Positions 43,501 through 51,840 of a DNA stretch of 64,000 nucleotides are shown in pieces; the stretch's first letter is position 1, and each line of letters begins with the position of its first letter. Below the pieces are notes generated by a model. It did no database searches, was not told the DNA's origin, and saw nothing but the letters and a program-made list of their open reading frames with translations. Source of the DNA: Clostridiales bacterium CHKCI006 (GTDB lineage Bacteria; Bacillota_I; Bacilli_A; Erysipelotrichales; Coprobacillaceae); NCBI GenBank assembly GCA_900018345.1, contig FCNA01000148.1, positions 1 through 64,000 of the forward strand, in the 5' to 3' direction. The translations under genes were made by a program, and so were the position numbers.

Positions 43501-45182
43501 ATGGCACGGAGAAGCCGGGCTGTTGTTGAAACTGTTAAAGCAAAATTCCGGGTATGGAGAATTGTAATCTATATCCGACTTTCTAAAGAGGATGCGCGTT
43601 GTCTTGACGAGTCCGAAAGCGTAACAAACCAGCGGCAGATTATTGAAGATCATATTGCCGGGTTTAATGACGGTGACGAGTATATTATTGTTGACGAGTA
43701 TGTGGACGACGGTATTTCCGGCACAACGGATGACGAGCGGGATGATTTCCAGCGGATGCTGGCTGACATTAAGCGGGGGCGTGTAAACTGTGTGATCGTG
43801 AAAGACCTTGAACGTTCTTTCCGAAACTACAGTGATCAGGGCTATTATCTGGACGACTGGTTCCCCGGTACAATGTCCGCTTTATCTCTCTGTATCACCA
43901 GCCGCTGGACAGCTACAGAGAACCCCAAAATATGCGGAGCATCGCCGTTCCAATCCAGGGTGTTCTCAACGAAAACCACTGTGCGGAAACCTCTGACAAG
44001 GTACGCGAGGTGTTTGATATGAAGCGCCGGAACGGTGAGCACATCGGCTCCTTTGCCGCTTATGGATATATCAAAGACCCCAACGACAAAAACGCGCTTG
44101 TGGTTGACGAAGAAGCCGCCGCCGTTGTCCGGGATATTTTCAATAAGTTCCTGGACGGCATGAGCAAAAACGCCATTGTCCACTATCTGAACGATCACGG
44201 GATATTAAGCCCCGCCGCTTACAAGCGGGAGCGCCTGGGGCTGAAATACCAAAATCCCAGTGTTGATCCTGCTAAACCGTCTTTATGGTGTGCACAGTCC
44301 ATCACTACCATATTGAAAAACCGTATGTATTGCGGAGATATGGTGCAGGGGCGCTATCGCATGAAAAGCTACAAGGTACACGTTCAAGAAGTTGTCCCGG
44401 AGGACGAGTGGTATATCGTAGAAAATACCCATGAGGCAATCATTGACCGGGAAACCTTTGAAAAGGTACAGCGGCTCCTGCTCCGGGACACTCGTACGGG
44501 CCCCCAGCAGAAAAAGCTGTATCTATTCAGCGGCTTTTTAAAATGTGCTGACTGTGGCAAGGCTATGACCCGGAGCAAAGTCGGAAATGTGGTGTACTAT
44601 TACTGCCGTACTTATAAAGACCAGTCGAAAACGGCTTGTACCAAACACACCATCAAGCATGACCGTTTGGAAGCTGCTGTCCTCTACGCAATTCAACAAC
44701 AGGTCTATCTGGCTGTCGATTACACAAAGACCATTGAACGGATCAACCGGGCCCCGCTGGTAAAAAGCCAGTCCAAAAAGCTGATGGATGCCATTGAACA
44801 AAAGGAACGGGAACTTGCTAAAATTACCCGTTACAAGCAGGCTATTTACCAGGACTGGAAAGACGGCGAGATTTCTCATTCTGACTATCGTCACATGAAA
44901 GAGGACTATGAGCGGCAGGCAGAGGCCCTGGATGAAGTCATTGGAAAGCTCCGGGCGGAGCAGGCGGAACTGGAAAACGGCATTGACACCGAAAACCCGT
45001 TCTTGACTGCGTTCCGGCAGTATCAGAACATCGACAAGCTGACGCGGGACATTTTGATTGAATTAGTAGACCATATCAAGATACACGAGGGCGGCTATAT
45101 CAGCATTGTATTCCGCTTTGCTGACGAGCTCCGCCGTATTCAAGAATTTATCGAGGTCAATACCCATAACGAGGCGGTTTGA
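43501..45182 (+). pseudogene. Large serine recombinase, frameshifted
   Basis: Site-specific recombinase of the TndX/TnpX type. The resolvase domain has the catalytic serine Ser28 in YIRLSKED, then a recombinase domain (MKRRNGEHIGSFAAYGY), a zinc ribbon (CADCG with later cysteines) and a coiled-coil C-terminus. Frames 43501-43870 and 43870-45182 are joined by a one-base deletion in the C run at 43863-43866. Adding one C restores FPRYNVRFIS. Corrected length is about 560 residues. It could be a real inactivating mutation or a base-calling error in the homopolymer. Its 3' end is 51 bp from the right element boundary. Confidence 0.85.
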
Positions 45183-45233
45183 AAAGAAGCCGCATTTTTA
45201 CAGATAGTCGCCTTTCCTAAATAAACCGCCCCA

Positions 45234-45989
45234 GTCTGCCCGCATTGCGGGGCTTCTCATGAATATCTTTCCTACAATAATGGCAAAAAAAGAACTCAGA
45301 TCAGATGCAATGTCTGTGAAAAAACGTTCTCTACCCAAAAGAACTATTCTCAGAAGATTGTTCGAAAATGTCCTCATTGCGGTTCCAAACTTTCTCTCAT
45401 CAAGTCCAGACAACATTTTGATATCTATAAGTGCATGAACCCCAAGTGTCCTCACTATCGGTCTGAATTACATAAGTTATCCAAGGAAGATAAGAAAAAG
45501 TATAGGCTCAATCCTTCTGCTTTCTCTCTTCACTATATCACTCGTGTCTTCAATGCCTCTCTGGACGCACTCGAAAGCCTTCAGTTCAAGGTGTGATCCC
45601 TTCTCGTATTGATTTGTCCCACATACGCCATTCTAAACACGTTCTGGGGCTTGCTTTGACTTACTACATCAATTACGGCCTCTCCTTAAGAAAAACTGCG
45701 CTCGTTCTCTATGAGGTCCATGATATCAAGATCTCTCATCAAACGATTGAATAGAACATTCAAATATTCTTATGCGGTCAAGAATGGCTATAACACATTG
45801 GAAGGTGCTAATGACTTTATGTGTCTTTTCACTACTTACTTTAACTTCTTAAGGAATCATACCAGCCTTGGTTACAAGCCTCCTGTTGAATTGGACTGTC
45901 TTAAGAAGACACATAACATGCCTAACAAATGGAACATTCTCCTCGATGAAGCGTTGAATTTTTATCTAAAATCGACTATGGAATTCTAA
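45234..45989 (+). pseudogene. Transposase, C-terminal fragment with frameshift and internal deletion
   Basis: Continuation of the gene begun at 41083. It opens with two zinc-ribbon-like CPHC motifs (VCPHCG at 45234; CPHCG and CMNPKCPHY later). A one-base shift occurs near 45590 (FK then GVIPSRIDLSHIRHSKH). Near 45745 the frame jumps from ISHQTI to RLNRTFKYSYAVKNGY, so the catalytic centre of the DDE domain is missing. The final HTSLGYKPPVE is typical of DDE transposases. Confidence 0.75.
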
Positions 45990-46067
45990 ATATGAATCTT
46001 TTGTTTTTTTCATAGCTTTTTTGACACTACCATTTAGGTACCTTACTAATAAAAGCGAAAAAAACTG

Positions 46068-47105
46068 TCATTGACAGCTTTCTTCCAGGAGCTTGAATGT
46101 TTTTTGCTCGCAATCGATCTCATAAGGCAGACCAAGCGCAAGAATGCCGGTAGGGTAGGCATGACCGATATTGACATTGCCGAGCACGACAAGGTCCTGA
46201 TGTGCATTTTCGACTTGTAAGATCTGGCGCAGGACTTGATGATAGGGTTCGATCTTATTTTTGAAAGCCGGCTTTCCGAACACGATGCCGGCAATGACAT
46301 CTAAGATGCCCTGGGCTTCCAGGTTGCGCAGAATCTCGGCGAAAAGATAGAGCGGCATATCCATCTCGCTGGTCTCCATCAATAATAATTTTCCTTTCCA
46401 TTGATCGAGTGTTGGCCACAAGGGCGTTCCCATCAAAGATACAAAGACATCCACGCAGCCACCCAAGAGCTCACCGGTCACTTTGCCATGTCCCTGCACG
46501 ACCACATAGCCTTCATTTGGGTAACGCGGAGTAGAAAGATGCTGATTTTCGTTTGCCCAGTCGATGCGATCTGTTTCATAGCTGGCAAAAGGACTGGCCG
46601 GAATCGTGTTGGGTGCTTGAGGTTGCATCAGCATGGTATCGATGGCCTTGCGGGTATAGGGATTGATTTCGACATATTCTGCCAGCTGATTCATGACGGA
46701 CAAGCCATAATAAGAGACGATACCGGCCTGATACATCATGAAGTGGTTGACGGTCGTATCTGAAAACCCGGTAAAGATCTTTGGATTTTGGGCGATGATC
46801 TTGTCATCAATATAAGGCAGCAGGCGGATCGCATCATCTCCACCGATGGCATTAAAGATGGCTTTGATCTCAGGATCGGCAAATGCCTGCATCCAATCAG
46901 CGGCCCGTGCCTCAGGATGCTGATAAAGATATGCCTGACCTTTGAGGGCGTTGGGCATGGTGACGACTTCCAAACCATAATCCTGTTCCAGTCTTTGTTT
47001 AGCGAGTGTGTACTTGTGCAAAAAGGCCTCTTCTCCCATCATTCCGCTGGATAAGGAGACGATGGCAACTTTGTCTTTGGGTCTTAAACGCTGTGGTTTT
47101 TTCAT
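46068..47105 (-). CDS. S66 peptidase, MccF-like (LD-carboxypeptidase family)
   Basis: A 345-residue serine peptidase of family S66. The proposed triad is Ser115 (TGFSDTT), Glu244 (LLMETSE) and His315 (IGHAYPTG). The length and the NLEAQGILDVIAGIVFGKP segment place it nearer MccF/YocD than LdcA (about 300 residues). MccF cleaves aminoacyl-nucleotide inhibitors of aminoacyl-tRNA synthetases; LdcA recycles murein peptides. The gene is directly preceded by a T-box leader, so expression should rise when a tRNA is uncharged. That supports an MccF-like detoxifying role, though the inhibitor is unknown. Confidence 0.85.
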   Translation of the reverse strand: MKKPQRLRPKDKVAIVSLSSGMMGEEAFLHKYTLAKQRLEQDYGLEVVTMPNALKGQAYLYQHPEARAADWMQAFADPEIKAIFNAIGGDDAIRLLPYIDDKIIAQNPKIFTGFSDTTVNHFMMYQAGIVSYYGLSVMNQLAEYVEINPYTRKAIDTMLMQPQAPNTIPASPFASYETDRIDWANENQHLSTPRYPNEGYVVVQGHGKVTGELLGGCVDVFVSLMGTPLWPTLDQWKGKLLLMETSEMDMPLYLFAEILRNLEAQGILDVIAGIVFGKPAFKNKIEPYHQVLRQILQVENAHQDLVVLGNVNIGHAYPTGILALGLPYEIDCEQKTFKLLEESCQ

Positions 47106-47130
47106 TTTCTTTTCCTCCTCAAAATCACCT

Positions 47131-47425
47131 CAGGTAAAAAAGAAAAGCTCCCGTCCCGGTTAGTTTCCTAACCAGAGGACGAGAGCATTGCTACCGTGGT
47201 TCCACCTCTTTTTATGATTGCCTCACGACAATCACCTCTTCGCGTACAATCATACGCTAGTACGATAACGGGTACAGGGTTCCGGAATAGACTACTCTTC
47301 TTTCGCCTAGTCAGCTCCAAGGTGTGTTCGACCAATCTTGTATGATCCCTCTCACCAAAACGGGATTTCTCTGGCATACGCAACTGATGTACTCTTCCTT
47401 TTCTAAGCCTTTTCTTTTTTACTTG
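47131..47425 (-). promoter_or_regulatory. T-box leader, probably threonine-specific
   Basis: Read on the minus strand. A Stem I with AGAGTA and AG-bulge-type elements has the specifier region GAACACACCTTGGAGC, with the ACC codon at 47321-47323. The T-box AGGTGGAACCACGG is at 47194-47207. A terminator is formed by 47147-47186 plus a U-run. The TGGA bulge pairs with a tRNA ending UCCA, that is discriminator U. This fits tRNA-Thr and not tRNA-His or tRNA-Asn, whose codons (CAC, AAC) also occur in the loop. Antitermination turns on the S66 peptidase gene. Confidence 0.85.
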
Positions 47426-47430
47426 TGTTT

Positions 47431-47459
47431 AGTATAGTTCATTCCCTAGACAAAGTCAA
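47431..47459 (-). promoter_or_regulatory. Promoter of the T-box leader
   Basis: On the minus strand, TTGACT (47454-47459) and TATACT (47431-47436) are exactly 17 bp apart, just upstream of the T-box. Confidence 0.8.
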
Positions 47460-47535
47460 TGCTTTTGATGGATCAACCTTTTCGCATGTCTTGTTTTTGC
47501 GATAGCGTGAGTATCCAATGGTGCGTCTAGATAAT

Positions 47536-47561
47536 GAAAAACTCATGCCGAGCATGAGTTT
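47536..47561 (-). terminator. Terminator of the nrdDG operon
   Basis: AAACTCATGC 47539-47548 pairs perfectly with GCATGAGTTT 47552-47561. A U-run follows on the minus strand. Confidence 0.85.
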
Positions 47562-48051
47562 AAAGATCGTATAAGACAATTTGACCAAGTTGTCTGGTTT
47601 TAGGAACATCGATCGTTCGTTGATTGGAACTGCCCTTCCAGTGTAGCTGTTTATCCAGCAGCTTTAAGATGAAAGGTCCATCGATCAGGACATCCAGGTA
47701 GTTCATGATCTCTAAGTCTTTAATGTCTTCATAGAGATAGCCGGTATACAGCCAGATGGTCTGATGAGGGAAGCGCGCTTTCACTTCTTTGGCTAAAGCG
47801 GTGACGTCAGGAATGTTTTGCGGGTGCAAAGGATCTCCGCCCGAAAAGGTGATGCCGCTGATGAAATCACGATCCAGTGCTTCCATGAGTTCTTCGTGCG
47901 CCGTCTCATCAAAAGGCAGACCGCCGCAAAGATCCCAGGTAACCGGGTTCTGACAGCCTTCACAGGCATGAGTACAACCAGAGACCCAAAGGACGACACG
48001 CAGGCCGTCCCCGTTAAGCATATCTTCTTTCGTAATATTATGATAACGCAT
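47560..48051 (-). CDS. nrdG: Anaerobic ribonucleotide reductase-activating protein
   Basis: A 163-residue radical SAM activase that places the glycyl radical on NrdD. The cluster motif CTHACEGCQNPVTW is near residue 26 and the GGDPLHPQN segment near residue 72. Its start overlaps the nrdD stop by one base (TAATG), so both are made together. It ends in its own terminator. Confidence 0.94.
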   Translation of the reverse strand: MRYHNITKEDMLNGDGLRVVLWVSGCTHACEGCQNPVTWDLCGGLPFDETAHEELMEALDRDFISGITFSGGDPLHPQNIPDVTALAKEVKARFPHQTIWLYTGYLYEDIKDLEIMNYLDVLIDGPFILKLLDKQLHWKGSSNQRTIDVPKTRQLGQIVLYDL

Positions 48052-50168
48052 TACATGGATTTCCTTTCCGCAATTTCTGCCATCTTTGCTGCATTGAGAC
48101 GTGTGTCGCCTTTGACACGAGAGTAGGACAGGTAACCGTTCATGCGTTCGATCTTGGTCAGATTGCGGCTGCCGCAGACTGGGCAGACATCCATATCCAG
48201 TTCTTCATGACCGCAGTCATCACAGTAGGATAAAGACAGATTGACCCCTTCATAGAAGCCCATCTTCATGGCACGTTTGATCAGCGTACGTAAAGCGCCT
48301 AAATTGTAGTCGATTGGATATTTGACATACTGAATCTTACCGCCGTTGCATAAGTTCCAGAAGCGATTTTCCAGATCCTGTTTTTGGATCGGCGTGATGT
48401 CTTCTGTAACGTGGCAATGGAAAGAGTTAGAAACGTATGGACGATCACTGACACCGGCGATGATACCGTATTTTTTGCGGAACTGTTCGATCTGCAGACC
48501 GCATAAGCTTTCGGCTGGAGTTCCATAGATGGCATAGAGACGATGGTCATCTTTTTTGAATTCGTTGACCCGATCATTGATGTACTGAAGGGTCTGGAGC
48601 GCAAATTCACCATCTTCAACCAGTGATTTTTTATTGTATAATTCCTGCAATTCATTAAGTGCCGTGATACCAAAAGAGGCCGTTGCACTCTCTAAAACAG
48701 GTTTGATCTTATCGTGCAGTCCTAAATGGCCGCCATAGAAACCACCTTCGCAGAAGCCTAATGGGTTGATGGATGCTTTCATTTCACCCAGGTAGTCGTA
48801 GGTTCTTAAATGCAGCTGACGGATCAGATTCAGATAGTAGTCGAGCACTTCGAAGAAATCACGGTTTTCTTGTCTGGCTTTAGCAAGGATCATTGGCAGA
48901 TGCAAAGAGATGGCACCGACATTGAAACGTCCGACAAAGACAGGACGGTCATGTTCATCGGCAGGTTCCATACCGCCTCTTTCAAACCAAGGGCTTAAAA
49001 AGGCACGGCAACCCATTGGTGAAATGATCTCACCGTATTTTTTATAGATGGATGGCACATAGCCTTCTCCGGTCAGGCTCAGCCAATCCGGATACATGGT
49101 CTTGCTGGAGCAAAGTAAGCCCGCTTCGAAGACATCTTCTAATGGTTTGCCTTCACCATGCAGGTTTTCATCATAGAGGAAGACGATCTTAGGGAAAAGC
49201 ACAGGTTTTTTATTGCCTTTTTTACCCTGACCGCCTTTGCGCACATTTAACATGGCAATGGATGCCATTTTGGCAAATTTGCCGGTTCCCGTACCCATGG
49301 TCATGGTAATGAATGGATAGTCCCCACGGCTGCTGGCGACAGTATTGAACTTGTATTCCCATCCCTGGAAGCCCTGATTGAAATCATTTTCGACATCTTT
49401 CATTGATTCGCGGTCGGCAACCTCTTCACTGACACCCAGGGCCAGATAACGGGCAAAGTATTTGTCATAGGATTTTTGTGCATAAGGTTCCAGGATCAGA
49501 TCGACACTAGGAACGGTAAATCCCCCGTACTGCTGGCTGGCTGCGCTCAAAACGATATCCCCGATCACATCGAAAGCTACATCCAGTGTCTTTGGTTCGT
49601 TATACCAGAGATTGCCCATCTCGAAGCCGCCTTCCAGGACATGCTTGACATCAAAAAGACAGCAGTTCATCGTATCGCGGCGGGCAGACATATCATGTAC
49701 ATAGACGTAGCCATCCCGACAGGCCTGTAATTCTTCGGTCGTTAAAAAGAATTTCTGATAGAGTTCTTTGTTGAGCTGATTAAAAATGAGAGAACGTTTA
49801 GTAGAGACCAGCGCACTGTCGGTGTTGGAGTTTTCTTTATCTCCGATGTACATGATGCTTTGTGATTTTTTATAGACTTCATCAAGCATATGCACGAAGT
49901 CCTGTTTATAGTTACGATAGTCCCGATAGCTTTTGGCTACAGCTGGATTCACCGTTTCCAGAGCACTTTCAACGATATTATGCATCTGCGCAATTTGAAT
50001 GCCTTCCTGATTCAGTTCTTTGGCTTTATATTCCACAATGTCACAGATCGTGTCGATGTCTTCAGGTGTGAAGCGAACCATCACACGGGTCGCTGACTTG
50101 TTGACGGCGGTGATGACCTTCTGGACATTGAATTCTTCTCTTGTTAGATCTTTCTTGATGACATACAT
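48051..50168 (-). CDS. nrdD: Anaerobic ribonucleoside-triphosphate reductase
   Basis: Class III reductase of 705 residues that makes deoxynucleotides without oxygen. An ATP-cone covers residues 1-95. A catalytic cysteine lies in DTMNCCLF near residue 168. A zinc site (CDDCG and CPVCG) precedes the radical glycine in RMNGYLSYS near the C-terminus. In contrast to PflB here, its radical domain is fused as usual. It forms an operon with nrdG. No convincing NrdR box was seen upstream. Confidence 0.95.
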   Translation of the reverse strand: MYVIKKDLTREEFNVQKVITAVNKSATRVMVRFTPEDIDTICDIVEYKAKELNQEGIQIAQMHNIVESALETVNPAVAKSYRDYRNYKQDFVHMLDEVYKKSQSIMYIGDKENSNTDSALVSTKRSLIFNQLNKELYQKFFLTTEELQACRDGYVYVHDMSARRDTMNCCLFDVKHVLEGGFEMGNLWYNEPKTLDVAFDVIGDIVLSAASQQYGGFTVPSVDLILEPYAQKSYDKYFARYLALGVSEEVADRESMKDVENDFNQGFQGWEYKFNTVASSRGDYPFITMTMGTGTGKFAKMASIAMLNVRKGGQGKKGNKKPVLFPKIVFLYDENLHGEGKPLEDVFEAGLLCSSKTMYPDWLSLTGEGYVPSIYKKYGEIISPMGCRAFLSPWFERGGMEPADEHDRPVFVGRFNVGAISLHLPMILAKARQENRDFFEVLDYYLNLIRQLHLRTYDYLGEMKASINPLGFCEGGFYGGHLGLHDKIKPVLESATASFGITALNELQELYNKKSLVEDGEFALQTLQYINDRVNEFKKDDHRLYAIYGTPAESLCGLQIEQFRKKYGIIAGVSDRPYVSNSFHCHVTEDITPIQKQDLENRFWNLCNGGKIQYVKYPIDYNLGALRTLIKRAMKMGFYEGVNLSLSYCDDCGHEELDMDVCPVCGSRNLTKIERMNGYLSYSRVKGDTRLNAAKMAEIAERKSM

Positions 50169-50356
50169 GTTTTTTCCTCCCCCTTTTTTTCGTGTACACC
50201 TATCTTAGCAAATCCCTCTTGGTTTTGTAAAATCTTATACACCTTTACTTGAGATAAAATTTTTTGGATGGTGAAGGGAAGGAAAATCGCTGTTTGAGGA
50301 GGTTTGCTAAGGTAAAGTCAAGGGGATTCTGTTATAATGAGTGAGAGGTGAGACAC

Positions 50357-50749
50357 ATGCATTTTGAAGTCAAACTAGAAAAGACATTGCAGGATCGCTT
50401 ATGGTCCTACGATTTATTTGATATTCTTGTCGATGGCATCGAGGTCGGCAACATTGTTTTTCGCCGTGCGCCCAGCCATTTAGTCAGGATCTGTGGACAT
50501 ATCGGCTATCATATCGATTCCCCCTTTCAGGGTCATCGTTATGCCTATCGGGCCTTGCAGGCGATTATGGGGCATATTCAGCAGCTGGGCTACACTTCGA
50601 TCCTGGTAACCTGTGATCCGCAAAATCTGCCTTCTAAAAAGACGATCGAACACTTCCATATCCTAAACTATGAAGAAGTAGCCATCGCTGATCCCGAATA
50701 TCCTAACCAGGATCGCATGGCTATCTATGAAATTGAGGTGAAACCATGA
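50357..50749 (+). CDS. GNAT family N-acetyltransferase
   Basis: A 130-residue acetyltransferase with the segment GYHIDSPFQGHRYAYRALQ near residues 52-70 as its acetyl-CoA motif and a NLPSKKTIEHF motif later. ATG 50357 follows GAGGTGAG. It overlaps sbcD by 4 bp (ATGA), so it is translated with the nuclease genes. Its substrate is unknown. Confidence 0.82.
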   Translation: MHFEVKLEKTLQDRLWSYDLFDILVDGIEVGNIVFRRAPSHLVRICGHIGYHIDSPFQGHRYAYRALQAIMGHIQQLGYTSILVTCDPQNLPSKKTIEHFHILNYEEVAIADPEYPNQDRMAIYEIEVKP

Positions 50750-51840
50750 GATTCTTACACTTGGCTGATCTGCATCTGGGCAAGATGCTTTACGGCTATT
50801 CCCTGATTGAAGATCAGCGCTACTTTTTGAAGCAGATTCTGGATGGCCTGGAGGCGCATCGCATTGATGCGATCATTCTTGCCGGTGATATTTATGATCG
50901 GGCGATCCCCAGTCAGGAAGCCATCGATCTTTTCGATGCCTTTGTTGATGCATTGATCAATGAAAAACACTGTCCGATCTTTTGTATCAGCGGGAATCAC
51001 GACAGTGCCAGTCGGCTGAATTTTGCCAGCCGGATCTTAGCAAAGCGTCAATTGTATATTCAGACCCATCTTTATCCAAAGCTGCAGCCGATTACTGTGC
51101 AGGATACAGATGGTGAACTGGATATCTATCTTTTACCTTTTTTCAAACGTTCGGATCTAAGGGGACTGCTTGGGGTGGATGAACATTTAAGCATGGCTGA
51201 ACTTTTTCATCTCTATATGGAAAAGCAGACCATCGATCCCCAGCGACGTTCCCTGTTGGTCGCCCATGGTTTTGTGCAAAATGGCGCCAGTGATCCGGCT
51301 GCTGAGGTTGGCGGCGTAGAGTGGATGGACAGCCATGATCTTGCTGCTTTTGGTTATGTTGCCCTCGGTCATCTGCATGAAACACATCAAGTCAAAGAAA
51401 AGATTCATTATGGCGGCAGTCCGCTGGTCTATGCTTTGGATGAAGCTGCTCAGCATAAAGCGCTGCTGATTGTCGATTATCAAAAAGAAGCCATGATTGA
51501 AGAGTGGACCATTGAACCTTTACGCAAGGTGTACAGTCTGGAAAATCACTTTGCTTACTTTTTAAAACAGCCACCCAATGAGGATTATGTCTTTATTTAT
51601 CTGAACGATGAGCATATGTATCCCAATGCAGCCAGTCAGATCAGGCAGATCTATTCGCATCTGTTAGGACTGACCTATACTTTCTCGCTGCGTCCGGCCG
51701 ATAGTGCCTTGCCGGTTCGGGAAGTGCGTTCGCACTCGACCAGTGCTCTTTTTAATCTGTTTTACGAGGAACTCAATGAAGTCAAACCGAGTGAAAAACA
51801 GTTGGCCATCATTGAGAAGATGCTGGGAGGTGACCACTGA
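50746..51840 (+). CDS. sbcD: Exonuclease subunit SbcD
   Basis: A 364-residue Mre11-type nuclease subunit. Metal motifs ADLHLG (residues 7-12), GDIYDR near residue 46 and GNHDS near residue 84 are intact, with a GHLH motif later. With SbcC it cuts DNA hairpins and processes double-strand breaks. The stop overlaps the sbcC start (TGATG). Confidence 0.94.
   Translation: MRFLHLADLHLGKMLYGYSLIEDQRYFLKQILDGLEAHRIDAIILAGDIYDRAIPSQEAIDLFDAFVDALINEKHCPIFCISGNHDSASRLNFASRILAKRQLYIQTHLYPKLQPITVQDTDGELDIYLLPFFKRSDLRGLLGVDEHLSMAELFHLYMEKQTIDPQRRSLLVAHGFVQNGASDPAAEVGGVEWMDSHDLAAFGYVALGHLHETHQVKEKIHYGGSPLVYALDEAAQHKALLIVDYQKEAMIEEWTIEPLRKVYSLENHFAYFLKQPPNEDYVFIYLNDEHMYPNAASQIRQIYSHLLGLTYTFSLRPADSALPVREVRSHSTSALFNLFYEELNEVKPSEKQLAIIEKMLGGDH

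Larger units (their letters stand above)
41365..45233 (+). mobile_element. Serine-recombinase integrative element inserted in the transposase gene
   Basis: A 3,869-bp insert bounded by GT dinucleotides (41365-41366 and 45234-45235). Excision at GT rejoins the transposase reading frame exactly. The element ends are imperfectly inverted: TGGGGCCGG on the left, CCGCCCCA on the right, as expected for attP half-sites of a large serine recombinase. Contents in order: TetR regulator, unknown 161-residue protein, 58-residue membrane protein, DUF6870-like protein and the frameshifted recombinase next to the right end. Confidence 0.8.
40889..46032 (+). mobile_element. Decayed insertion sequence carrying a nested recombinase element
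   Basis: The ends are inverted repeats: TGGTAGTGTCAAAAA at 40889-40903 and TTTTTGACACTACCA at 46018-46032. Inside are both parts of one zinc-ribbon/DDE-type transposase gene, the left at 41083 and the right at 45234-45989. Between them lies a 3.87-kb recombinase element. No clear target-site duplication is visible. The IS family is not assigned. The transposase also has a frameshift and an internal deletion, so the element is dead. Confidence 0.82.

Noticed and set aside
50169-50340. NrdR boxes upstream of nrdD
   Set aside because: Only partial ACACCTAT-like matches were seen, with no properly spaced pair.
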